Below, in pieces: positions 9,701 through 16,512 of a stretch of DNA of 64,000 bases; position 1 is the stretch's first letter; every line of letters begins with the position of its first letter. This DNA comes from Paracoccus sp. IB05 (GTDB lineage Bacteria > Pseudomonadota > Alphaproteobacteria > Rhodobacterales > Rhodobacteraceae): the NCBI RefSeq assembly GCF_016405985.1, contig NZ_JAEFCF010000024.1:20763-84762 (forward strand). The letters run 5' to 3'. Position numbers and translations under genes: made by a program. The notes beneath the pieces are model-generated. The model saw nothing but the letters and a program-made list of their open reading frames with translations. It made no database searches and was not told the DNA's origin.

Positions 9701-10258
9701 GGTCTGCACATTGACCGAAGGGCCTTTGAGATCAAGGATATGGCTCGCGCGGGTGGCGAGGAAATCCTTGTCATTGCCGGTATGGCGCAGAAGGAACATG
9801 CCGGTCTCTTCAACGAGATCCGGGTTCGAGCAGAGGTTGAAATAGAAATAGGACCCCATGCCGCAGCCGGCCCAGACCCCGATGGCGCCGGGGAATTTCT
9901 CCGGTGGATGGCCGGCATTTTCCAGCGCCTCCCAGGCGACCTCAAGAAACTGGCGATGCTGCGGATCAAGGATCGCGGCCTCTTTCGGGGAAAACCCGAA
10001 GAAGTCGGCGTCAAAGGTCTCGAACCCATCGAGCACGGCGGCGGCTGGCACGTAATTCGGCCGCGCCATCTTTGTTGCACTCTCGCCCGCAGCCAGCAGT
10101 TCCTCGCGCGACAGCACCCGGATCGATTCCACGCCGCCGCGCAGATTGTCCCAAAAGGCGGAAATATCACCCGCGCCCGGCAAATGCGCGGCCATGCCGA
10201 CAATCGCAATGTCGGTCGCGGCCACACCTGGGGGTCTGCGCGTCATATCATCCATCAC
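3719..10258 (-). CDS. Type I polyketide synthase, KS-AT-KR-DH-ACP-TE
   Basis: This is a single-module 2,179-aa synthase. The ketosynthase spans about 15-440, with Cys188 (TACSTS), His324 (ECHGTGT) and His364 (KTNIGH). The acyltransferase spans about 535-890, with Ser635 in GHSMG; its specificity motif (IAAHS) is neither the HAFH nor the YASH type. The ketoreductase has GGFGGIG at 1162 and Tyr1325/Asn1329 in a YxxxN motif. A dehydratase-like domain starts near 1375 (His1410, later HPALMD). The acyl carrier domain has Ser1824 in LGGHSL. The C-terminal thioesterase has Ser1987 in GFSGGG, Asp2014 and His2142. KR precedes DH, unlike canonical modules. Only weak Shine-Dalgarno candidates precede the clustered ATGs at the N-terminus (MMDDM), so the exact start is uncertain. 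It is the first gene of the operon; the terminal TE suggests that it releases its product or hands over to the downstream NRPS. Confidence 0.93.
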   Translation of the reverse strand: MMDDMTRRPPGVAATDIAIVGMAAHLPGAGDISAFWDNLRGGVESIRVLSREELLAAGESATKMARPNYVPAAAVLDGFETFDADFFGFSPKEAAILDPQHRQFLEVAWEALENAGHPPEKFPGAIGVWAGCGMGSYFYFNLCSNPDLVEETGMFLLRHTGNDKDFLATRASHILDLKGPSVNVQTACSTSLVAIHYASQALLNGECDMALAGGVTIELPHARGYLFQEGEILSPDGHCHAFDHRAQGTVFGSGAGCVVLRRAVDAIRDGDHIWAILKGTAINNDGAAKAGYLAPSVDGQSACIAEAQALAGVTADSVTYIECHGTGTYLGDPIEVAALTGAFRETTDAVGHCRIGSVKTNIGHLDTAAGVASLIKVALSLHHRELPPSLGYEAPNPSIDFETSPFRVNDRLTPWEAPVLRAGVNSLGVGGTNAHAVLEEAPLRATSEDSDWPFQPLVISARSKAALDGQAARLAAHLRAHPDQKLADVAFTLKEGRRAFEKRRVIVAASHTEAAGLLEGANPRLVFNHDHLGDNPEVVFMFPGGGAQFAGMARDLYETEPVFKDWMDRGLAVLEPQLDYDIRALWLPEKGAEVAADQALKKPSVQLPLIMITEYALARLYESWGVTPAAMIGHSMGENTAAALAGVMSFEDCIGLVLLRGRLFDTVAPGGMLSVPLPEADLARYWADDLDMASVNAPGLCVVSGPDAALDALAARLAADEVETQQIAINIAAHSRMLAPILPAFGDYLRSIRLSAPQIPIISNRSGKVLTDAEATDPDYWVAHLRNTVNFQAGLAELTAVSGRVYMEMGPGRALSSLAGANGVGPGQVVPALRHPEQKIADDAWLIGSVARLWACGVAVDWGQIWGGRLRQRVPLPSYAFQRKPFFIAPGEAAPLATELPARVEDLTGWGWKRHWTPSPAGFDIDDLGEAAPASWLVFADEAGLCALAADRLRAAGHRVILVHPGDSFRALGEDRYSLAPERGLEGYEALIRELAGRGIAPSKVLHGWLVTKDESFRPGSSFAQRLIEQGFWSALFLLQAMAGENLAQGVKVTFLTNGAVAAKGSVLRWPEKALLRGPVLVAGKELPGVALAQLDLELPVLRRGESLPDTLIGAVIEEALTPEGGVAALRGARRYAEGLRPAPLPEAGFELPLGAHVLITGGFGGIGLTLAEDLIRARAAKVTLIARSRLPEGAARAAWLRAHAPEDAVSRRIMAVERLEALARESGGGIALARADVANLFEMQAVVEAAVARMGPVDAVIHAAGMVADGPILGKDPGSVEEVFAPKLHGTGVIDRLFPDGRLKLLVLFSSTSTVTGPAGQVDYVAVNEYLNAFAEARAGGATRVVALDWGIWQGVGMAAESLADRMGREAAPPVPVRQPMLTAAGFDVAGNRIFTGDLSCQQWIFEGHRTREGQALLPGTGYLELAAEAWALQEGTVGAPGTGAGFGIRDLTFFAALDLAESEMRPLRVRLSRSEEGYDFEVQTLMRAGGREGWATHATARLLALTGEQAAIPPGIDPGGIAARLRAPEMGQPQEGEAEGWLPSPQEAHLAFGPRWRVLRSRAYGAGEGLARLSLPEAFRREVFAGDPVGGEPVAGGPGGGWLLHPALMDLATGWAMDLIAGYQPDRLWVPLSYGSVRVLAPLSADLVSHICTAGENRADRPTAVFDITLATPEGRVLVEITGFTIRRLDAALSFPAPDPRLLEAPEGGPARALSPAEERLMMAFRQGIRPEEGARVFGRALNTGLSQILVSSLDLPALVRQTAAVTEARKSGQSFERPDLDTDYIAPRDDIERSLTGFWQDLLGVSQVGVEDNFFDLGGHSLIAVRLFAMVKKTWAVDFPISVLFEAPTVAACAGLIREAAGITGESLVASGGADAGQVPAGKAVKQPRRFTHLVPMTPEAGKSGTAPGAKTPFFLVSGMFGNVLNLRHLAQLEGRDRPFYGLQARGLYGEDQPHDDFTEAARDYIAEIRQVQPSGPYLLGGFSGGGLIAWEMARQLEAEGEEVAQLVLLDTPLPMRPGLSRRDKALIKLAELQRKGPGYLAEWAKNRLDWERRKRAGAPVEEEGFHNSAIEAAFRAALPRYQMSPRNGATVLFRPELDRHWQVSGGKWVSAAKEYVFEDNDLTRFAPKLRVIEVPGDHDSMVLEPNVRVLAAALKALLAEAEAEAQDDTVATAAE

Positions 10259-10511
10259 TTCGGTTCAGTGGCTCAGGGGATCCGGGGTGGAACAGAAGCG
10301 CTCCGGCCCTGACAGACAGCCCCCTGCCAGTCTGTTGATTATCCGCGTTAATCTAGCTCAATTTAAGGCAAACTCATACCCTGCGCGCGGCTGTGACCAG
10401 TTCTTATCCCGCAGGGCAACAATGCCATAAGCCCGCCGCATTAATGCCACATTTGCGCCGCATTTGGCGCAGGCCCGGCCGGGTTTCATACAGTCTGATG
10501 GCCAGGCCTGC

Positions 10512-11909
10512 TCAGATAAGGGTGCGGCGGGGCTGGTTTCGCTGCAAATCTGCAAGCGAGGCCTCGCGCAGGGCCCGCAAAGCCTCGGCCTGACCAAGGA
10601 TCGCGCCCGCCATCAGCCAGCTCAGCGGCGTCAGTGTCGCATTGGGCAAAAGATCAACTAGATTCAGCCCGAGGATCAGCGCCACCCCCGCCGCCGGCAG
10701 GCCCACCGATCCGGGTTTCAGCCGCGCCTCGCGCGCAAGGAGCCACAAAGGCAGGCACAAGAGCCCGAATTGCACGAGATAGCCGACCCAGCCGAATGCC
10801 CCGATCCGGATGATCCAGGCGCCATCCGCCACCGTCTCGACGATGCCGGTCGCCGGATCATAGAGGAAGCCGCGCCCATAGCCGCCCCAGCCAAAAAGGG
10901 GGCGCTCGGCGGCGCGGGCCAGCAGCAGATCCTCATTCATCAGCCGATAGCCAAAGCTCTGGGCGCGGTCCTCGCTCAGATCGCCGGCAAAGCTGGAAAT
11001 ATAGTCAACCGGCACCAGATGGGCGCCGCGCAAAAGCGGATAGAGGATCACCACCACCGCCAGCAGCCCGACAACCCCAAGGATCTGGCGCGGGGTCGCA
11101 AGAAAGACCAGCGGCGCGGCGGCCAGCGCATAGGCGATGGGGCCAAAGCTCTTGCACAGAATCAGAAGCGCGCAGGTCAGCAGGAAGACCGGCAGCTGCC
11201 AGACCCGCGCCGGCGCCGGGCCCAGCCGCAGCTGCATCCCCGCCGCAATCAGGCAGGAGAGCACGAAAAACGCCACCCAAAGCCCATGCGGCATAAAGAC
11301 AAAGGGCCGCCAGCCGCCAAACCGCACCGCCTGGGACATGTCATGCTGGAAATAGCCATAGACCCAGATATGCAGCTGCGGCGACATCACCGTCTCGATC
11401 AGGATCGGCCCGGTGTAAAGCAGCGCCGCGATCGTCAGCGCCATCAGAAGGTCGCGCATCGCCTCAGGCGTGGCCAGATCGCGCCGCGCAAGGAACAGCG
11501 GGAGCAGATACATCGCCTCGGTGCCCGTGATGGCGATGGAATCATAGATCCGCATGCCCTGGATCTCGCGGCCATGGCCAAGGAAAATCGGGTCTGTGTT
11601 CAGAAGGGCGGTAAAGACGGGCGAGATCAGAAAACCCGCGACCAGAACCCTGACCATCCTATTGCCGGTGAAAACCGGCAGGCTCCTGCCCAGCATCAGC
11701 CAGGAGATCACCGCCGCCGCCAGTGCCGGCAGCATGTGTTTATCGGGGTCCGGCAGCATCGGCAGGTCGATCTTCGCCAGCTCTGGCAAAAACATATAGC
11801 CGGCCAGAACCGACCAGATCAGCGCCCGGCCCGGCCCCATCCGGTTGTAGAAAACCCAGACCACGAAGGGCCAGATCAAAAGCGCCAGCAGGGCGATCGT
11901 CGATGACAT
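10512..11909 (-). CDS. Wzy-like polysaccharide polymerase / O-antigen ligase family membrane protein
   Basis: This 465-aa protein is dominated by about 11-12 hydrophobic segments. It has a long periplasmic-type loop around residues 290-350 containing RPLFGWGGYGRG and a following DGAW, the hallmark of O-antigen polymerase/ligase-like proteins of exopolysaccharide clusters. It would polymerise lipid-linked repeat units on the periplasmic face of the inner membrane. The neighbouring Wzz-like, flippase and ExoY-like genes support this role. It is separated from the PKS start by 253 bp, so the two are probably independent transcription units. Polymerase and ligase cannot be told apart with certainty from sequence. 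Confidence 0.82.
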   Translation of the reverse strand: MSSTIALLALLIWPFVVWVFYNRMGPGRALIWSVLAGYMFLPELAKIDLPMLPDPDKHMLPALAAAVISWLMLGRSLPVFTGNRMVRVLVAGFLISPVFTALLNTDPIFLGHGREIQGMRIYDSIAITGTEAMYLLPLFLARRDLATPEAMRDLLMALTIAALLYTGPILIETVMSPQLHIWVYGYFQHDMSQAVRFGGWRPFVFMPHGLWVAFFVLSCLIAAGMQLRLGPAPARVWQLPVFLLTCALLILCKSFGPIAYALAAAPLVFLATPRQILGVVGLLAVVVILYPLLRGAHLVPVDYISSFAGDLSEDRAQSFGYRLMNEDLLLARAAERPLFGWGGYGRGFLYDPATGIVETVADGAWIIRIGAFGWVGYLVQFGLLCLPLWLLAREARLKPGSVGLPAAGVALILGLNLVDLLPNATLTPLSWLMAGAILGQAEALRALREASLADLQRNQPRRTLI

Positions 11910-12124
11910 CCGGCCGGGATCCGTTCTGCTCTGGCATGGCTGGGGTGGTGATTTCGGCCCCTACCCTAGCATATGCGGCGCCCGGAGGCGAGGCCGGCCC
12001 CTGGCGCAAGGCCCGCCCGGGCTGCGGCGCAACGGGAAACAGAGAGTTGCCGTCAGAGATCTGTCGCCTCTGGCCCGGGCGGGCGTTACACTGCGCAGAG
12101 CCCGCCTTTTTCAGGACCAGCCTC

Positions 12125-12877
12125 TTGCAGTTTACCATCCGTGACACCCGTATCGAGGTGACCCATGCCAGCCGCACCGCGCTCCTGAGCGATGTGGCAA
12201 ATCTGATGCGCCGGGGCGAAGGCTTTGCGCTGGCCACGATCAATCTCGACCACCTGGTCAAGCTGCGCCGCGACGCCGCCTTTCTTGGCGCCTATGCGCG
12301 CCAGGATATGGTGGTGGCCGATGGCAATCCGATCGTCTGGCTGTCAGGGCTCGCGAAAAAGCCGGTCGATCTTATGCCGGGGTCGGACCTTGTGCTGCCG
12401 CTGTGCCGCCTGGCGGCCGAGGCCGGACTGCCGGTCTCGATGCTGGGCGCGACCGAAGCCGCGCTGGAAGGCGCGAGCGCGCATCTCGCGCGGGAAATCC
12501 CCGGTTATCAAAAAGGGCTGCTGATTGCACCGCCGATGGGGTTTGACCCCGAAGGCCAGGCGGCCCGCGCGGCGCTGGAGGACCTGAACGCGCTTGGGCC
12601 CGGCCTGTGCCTGATCGCGCTTGGCGCCCCCAAACAGGAGCGCTTTGCCGCCCTTGGCCGCAGTCTCGCGCCCCGGATGGGCTTTGCCTCGGTTGGTGCG
12701 GGGGTGGAGTTTCTCTCGGGCGATCAGGCCCGCGCGCCGGAATGGGTACGGAAGATCGCGATGGAATGGGCCTGGCGGGCCCTGTCTTCGCCGCGCCGGC
12801 TGGTGCCGCGCTATGCCGCCTGTTTCGCGATCCTGCCGGGCGAGGTCAGGAAAGCCTGGCGGCTGCGCGCGCAATAG
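12125..12877 (+). CDS. WecG/TagA/CpsF-family (GT26) glycosyltransferase
   Basis: The GT26 signature is plain: LATINLDHLVKLRRD near the N-terminus, then VVADGNPIVWLSG, SMLGATEAALEGA, and ALGAPKQE (the GxPxQE motif) near residue 165. This family transfers ManNAc(A) or a related sugar from a nucleotide donor to an undecaprenyl-PP-linked acceptor on the cytoplasmic side. There is no ATG close to the conserved start. TTG at 12125, with a weak AGGA about 10 nt upstream, gives a 250-aa protein of usual length; the open frame itself continues further upstream without recognisable homology. The stop codon abuts the stop of the convergent glycosyltransferase with no gap. Confidence 0.83.
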   Translation: MQFTIRDTRIEVTHASRTALLSDVANLMRRGEGFALATINLDHLVKLRRDAAFLGAYARQDMVVADGNPIVWLSGLAKKPVDLMPGSDLVLPLCRLAAEAGLPVSMLGATEAALEGASAHLAREIPGYQKGLLIAPPMGFDPEGQAARAALEDLNALGPGLCLIALGAPKQERFAALGRSLAPRMGFASVGAGVEFLSGDQARAPEWVRKIAMEWAWRALSSPRRLVPRYAACFAILPGEVRKAWRLRAQ

Positions 12878-13912
12878 CTACTTATATTCGATCAGCCCGC
12901 GTTTGCGACCGCGCGCAAGGTCGCGCAGATAGCCAATCACGCCCAGAGCCTCGGGAAACTTGCCCAATACGGTGAAAATGGCGGCTTCGGCACCGAGGCG
13001 CCCCTCGCGGCGCCAGGCCCAGGCCAGCCGGAGCATCTGCAAGGGCCAGATCAGCGCCATGAGCCAGAATGCCGGGTGGATCAGCCCGGCAAGACCCACC
13101 ACAAGCGGCAGTATCGCGCCCCAGAAAAGTGCGCGCGCCGTCTCGCGCCGCCAGTGGCGGTCGGGCCCGCGCCCATGCAGGGCCGCGCCTTCGGCAAAGG
13201 CGTAACCGGCCCGTTTTGTGCGCCGCCACCATTGCGACACCTGCGTCATCGCCGCGTCATGCAGGGTCATCCCGGCCTCGATCCGCCAGATATGCCCGCC
13301 CGCCCGGCGCAGCCGCTGGCACAGCTCCGGCTCTTCGCCCGCGATCAGATCCTCGCGGAAGCCGCGCACCGACTGGAAATCCCGCAGCCGCATCAGTGCA
13401 TCCCCGCCGCAGGCCAGCGCCTCGCCGACAGGCGTGTTCCATTCGCGGTCACAGAGCCGGTTATAGACCGAGGTCTCCGGGTGCCGCTCGCGTCTGCGGC
13501 CACAGATCACCACAGCCCCGGGATGGTCGCGAAAGCCCTGCAGCCCGCGTGCCACCCACCCCGGCACCACCTCGCAATCGCCATCGACGAACTGGACGTA
13601 ATCGGGCTCTGCGCCCTCTACAACCAGAGCAAGCACACCGGCATTGCGCGCCCGCGCCGCTGTGAAGGGGCGCGAAAGGTCAAGCCCGACCACAATCGCC
13701 CCCGCCCCCCGCGCCAGCGCCTGCGAACCATCGGTCGAGCCGCTGTCGACATAGACCAGCCGCCGCACCTGGCCTTTGAGCGAAGCAAGACAGGCGGCAA
13801 GCCGGCCCCCCTCATTGCGGCCGATCACCACGGCATCAACGACCGGCCCGGGCCGGGCAGACGGATCCCGTCGCGCGGGGATATGAGGAGCATCGGCTGT
13901 CATGGCCATCAC
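12878..13912 (-). CDS. GT2-family glycosyltransferase, membrane-associated
   Basis: The 344-aa protein has an N-terminal GT-A domain: VDAVVIGRNEGGRL, VDSGSTDGS, and QFVDGDCEV as the DXD-type motif near residue 118. An EEPELCQRLRRAGG acceptor motif follows near residue 195. Two hydrophobic segments (about 260-295) come after the catalytic part, so it is probably bound to the inner membrane. It most resembles glycosyltransferases of exopolysaccharide loci; donor and acceptor are unknown. Several Met codons lie at the N-terminus (MMAMTAD), so the start may shift by 1-3 codons. It is divergent from the CpsD-like gene across a 341-bp gap. Confidence 0.85.
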   Translation of the reverse strand: MMAMTADAPHIPARRDPSARPGPVVDAVVIGRNEGGRLAACLASLKGQVRRLVYVDSGSTDGSQALARGAGAIVVGLDLSRPFTAARARNAGVLALVVEGAEPDYVQFVDGDCEVVPGWVARGLQGFRDHPGAVVICGRRRERHPETSVYNRLCDREWNTPVGEALACGGDALMRLRDFQSVRGFREDLIAGEEPELCQRLRRAGGHIWRIEAGMTLHDAAMTQVSQWWRRTKRAGYAFAEGAALHGRGPDRHWRRETARALFWGAILPLVVGLAGLIHPAFWLMALIWPLQMLRLAWAWRREGRLGAEAAIFTVLGKFPEALGVIGYLRDLARGRKRGLIEYK

Positions 13913-14253
13913 GCCTAAGCCCGCCCGGTTTCAGAGTCAAAGCCCTGTGCAGAGACCGCGACCGCACCTGCCCCGGCCCGAGCGGCAACGGCGTCCCCGC
14001 TGCGCCGCCGCGCGGCCGGTAAAGTGGCTGAGATCACGGCCATTTCCCCCGCGCCGGGGTTTCATTTTTACCCTCCATCTGTTAGGAATGCTCTTCTGGG
14101 CGGGGGCCCGGACCCCAGGCTGCATCCTTCAGGCCAGACCGGCCCCGGAGGAGATCTCGCAACTGGGACCGGCATCGCGCCTGCCATCCGGCAGGGGATA
14201 TTAATTCCGGGTCGCAGTCTTGCTGCCGCCCTTCTGTCGGAACCGGATTACAA
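13913..14253. promoter_or_regulatory. Divergent intergenic region before the CpsD-like/Wzz-like operon
   Basis: This 341-bp gap separates the minus-strand GT2 gene from the plus-strand CpsD-like gene, so it must hold promoters for both unless they are read from further out. I see one small inverted repeat, CCTGCC-atcc-GGCAGG at 14180-14195, and an AT-richer patch (GATATTAATTCC) just after it, 50-60 bp before the CpsD-like ATG. No convincing -35/-10 pair and no gene were found. Confidence 0.4.
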
Positions 14254-15243
14254 ATGAGCCGCCACAATATACATGGCCCTTTCGGTTCAAAACCCCTGGA
14301 TATGGGATTTCCCCTGATGGGCGCAGAAGATGACAACCAGGATCGCAAAGCCGGGGCCGCCGCGCGTGGCACTGCTGTCTCCCTGTTCAAACCCGGCCAT
14401 CCGCGCATCAATCTGCCCATCGCGCTTGACCAGCGCACCGGGCGCGAGATCTCTATCTCGCCCGCAGTCTTTGCCAGCCCGAACCCGTCGAAAGTCTGGG
14501 AATCAATCGGAGAAATCCATGTCGATGCCGCCCGGCTGATCAGAAACGGTTTGTTCCTGAAACCGGAACATCACCAGATCACCCGCTATTTCGACATGCT
14601 GCGCACCCGCATCGCCCAGGCGATGACCAAGGAAGGCATGAGCCGGCTCGCCATCACCTCGCCGCGCGCCGGCTGTGGCAAGAGCTATGTCGCCGCCAAT
14701 CTCGCGCTGTCGCTGGGCCGGCTGCCCTCGTGCCGGACGGTGCTGATGGATCTCGATCTGCGCCAGCCGCGCCTCGCAAGCCTGTTTGCACAAACCCCGT
14801 CGCCCCAGCTGCAGGAATTCCTCCAGGGCGAGCAGCCGCTTGAGGGCCAGTTCCGCCGCATCGGCCCGAACCTTGCGCTGGCGCTGAACAGCGAGCCTGT
14901 CGCCCGCCCGGCCGAGACGCTGCAGGATCCGCAGACCACCGCCGCGCTGCAATCGGCAAGCGATTTGCTGCAGCCCGATATCCAGCTTTTCGATACGCCG
15001 CCTGCGCTGGAATATGACGATATGATTGCGCTGAGCGGCCAGGTCGATGCGGTGCTTCTGGTGGTGGATGGCACCCGTACCACCGCCGCCGATATCACCG
15101 CCTGCGAACGGATGTTCGAGGGCCGCGTGCCGCTGCTCGCGGTGGTGCTGAACCGGGCACAGGATCGCGGGCTGCTGGCGGGCCAGGGCCTTGCCGACCG
15201 CCTGTTCGGGGGCGCAATCAGCCGCTGGTTCGGGCGCGGCTGA
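14254..15243 (+). CDS. CpsD/CapB-like polysaccharide biosynthesis ATPase (BY-kinase family, no Tyr tail)
   Basis: This is a 329-aa P-loop protein of the bacterial tyrosine kinase family. Walker A is SPRAGCGKS at about 134-142, Walker A' is VLMDLDLRQPRL at about 164, and Walker B is LFDTPPALEYDD at about 250. The first 100 residues form a low-conservation N-terminal extension. The C-terminus ends RLFGGAISRWFGRG and lacks the tyrosine cluster that BY-kinases autophosphorylate. The Wzz-like co-polymerase follows 12 nt downstream, a split version of ExoP/Wzc. The expected role is to control chain length and assembly with that partner. Without the Tyr cluster, signalling through autophosphorylation is doubtful. 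Confidence 0.86.
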   Translation: MSRHNIHGPFGSKPLDMGFPLMGAEDDNQDRKAGAAARGTAVSLFKPGHPRINLPIALDQRTGREISISPAVFASPNPSKVWESIGEIHVDAARLIRNGLFLKPEHHQITRYFDMLRTRIAQAMTKEGMSRLAITSPRAGCGKSYVAANLALSLGRLPSCRTVLMDLDLRQPRLASLFAQTPSPQLQEFLQGEQPLEGQFRRIGPNLALALNSEPVARPAETLQDPQTTAALQSASDLLQPDIQLFDTPPALEYDDMIALSGQVDAVLLVVDGTRTTAADITACERMFEGRVPLLAVVLNRAQDRGLLAGQGLADRLFGGAISRWFGRG

Positions 15244-15255
15244 GGAACGATCACA

Positions 15256-16512
15256 ATGGGACATCTGCGCAATATCGAAGATCTTCTGGGCTTTCTGCTG
15301 CGGCGCGGCTGGATGATCGCGCTTTGCGCGCTGATCGCGGTCGTGCTGGCCGCGCTTTACGCCAAGGGCCGCCCCGACAATTATACCGCCTGGGCCTCGA
15401 TCGAAATCCAGACCGCTCAGGTCCGGGTGCCGGTCGCAGGACAGCCGGCCGAGGCCGCTCAGGCCTCCGGCTCGGCGCAGCTGGTGCAATCGCTGCAACA
15501 CCGGCTGACGACGCGGCAGAACCTGGTCGCGATCATTGAACGGCACGGGCTGTTCAGCGACCTGCCCGCGATGTCGACCGAGGCGAAAGTGACCGCCCTG
15601 CGCGCGGCGATCCGCTTTGACACGGTCGAGGTTTCGGGCGACCCCGCCTATGGCCAGCCGACCCAGGTCTCGGCGGTGGTGATCAGCACGACCTTCGGCG
15701 ATGCCGATAATGCGGCGCGGATCGCCAATGATCTGGCGCAAAGCGTGGTGGATCTCTCTGCTTCGGGCCAGCTGGCGCGGGCACGCGAAAGCTACACCTT
15801 CCATTCCGACCGGCTGGCGGTTCTGAACACCGAGATCCAGGCGCAGGAGGCGAAGATCATCTCCTGGCGCAATGCAAATGCCGAAATGCTGCCGCCGGTA
15901 TCGGCGACGCGGCGCGAAGAACTGACCACCATCGAGACCGATCTGCGCGGGCTCGACCGCGATCTGCTGCTGGTCGATGAGGAGCGCCGCCGCATCTCGG
16001 CGCGCGAGACGCTGCGCCCGACCGACCGGCAGCGGCTGCGCGAACTGGATGACCAGACCACGCTGATCGCGGGGCAGCAAGCGGCGCTGAAAACCCGCGC
16101 CGCCGGCATCGAAGCCGGGCTCACGGGCGTTGCGGTGGCGGAGCGCGGTCTCGCGGATCTCGAGCGGGACCTTGGTCAGATCCAGCGCAATTTCGACCAG
16201 GCCTCGGATGCGCTGGCCGAAGCCGATTCTCAGGTGCGGCTGGCCGAACGCCAGCAGGGCGAACGTTTCGGCATTCTCGACCGCGCCATCACGCCCGAAC
16301 ATCCCGATGGCCCCCGCCGCAAGATGTTCGTGGCGGCGGGGGCGATTGCGGGGCTGCTCGGCGGGCTGATCCTTGCCTTCCTGCTGGACCTGCTGAGGCC
16401 GGTGATCCGCACGTCGGCGCAGATGGAACGCGAACTCGGTCTGCGCCCGATCATTGCCTTGCCGGACATCCACCCTAGCGGCCATCACAAGCGGGCCAGC
16501 GCATCCGGGTGA
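15256..16512 (+). CDS. Wzz/GumC-like polysaccharide chain-length/co-polymerase protein
   Basis: The 418-aa protein has a transmembrane segment near residues 21-39 (MIALCALIAVVLAALYA), a Wzz-type periplasmic domain, long coiled-coil stretches (about 170-330, rich in R, E, L, A), and a second transmembrane segment near 357-376 (AAGAIAGLLGGLILAFLLDLL) followed by a short cytoplasmic tail. This is the standard topology of polysaccharide co-polymerases. It lacks the fused kinase domain, which is encoded by the gene 12 nt upstream. Together they would set polymer length and couple Wzy polymerisation to export. No outer-membrane export protein (Wza/GumB type) is visible in this window. Confidence 0.87.
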   Translation: MGHLRNIEDLLGFLLRRGWMIALCALIAVVLAALYAKGRPDNYTAWASIEIQTAQVRVPVAGQPAEAAQASGSAQLVQSLQHRLTTRQNLVAIIERHGLFSDLPAMSTEAKVTALRAAIRFDTVEVSGDPAYGQPTQVSAVVISTTFGDADNAARIANDLAQSVVDLSASGQLARARESYTFHSDRLAVLNTEIQAQEAKIISWRNANAEMLPPVSATRREELTTIETDLRGLDRDLLLVDEERRRISARETLRPTDRQRLRELDDQTTLIAGQQAALKTRAAGIEAGLTGVAVAERGLADLERDLGQIQRNFDQASDALAEADSQVRLAERQQGERFGILDRAITPEHPDGPRRKMFVAAGAIAGLLGGLILAFLLDLLRPVIRTSAQMERELGLRPIIALPDIHPSGHHKRASASG

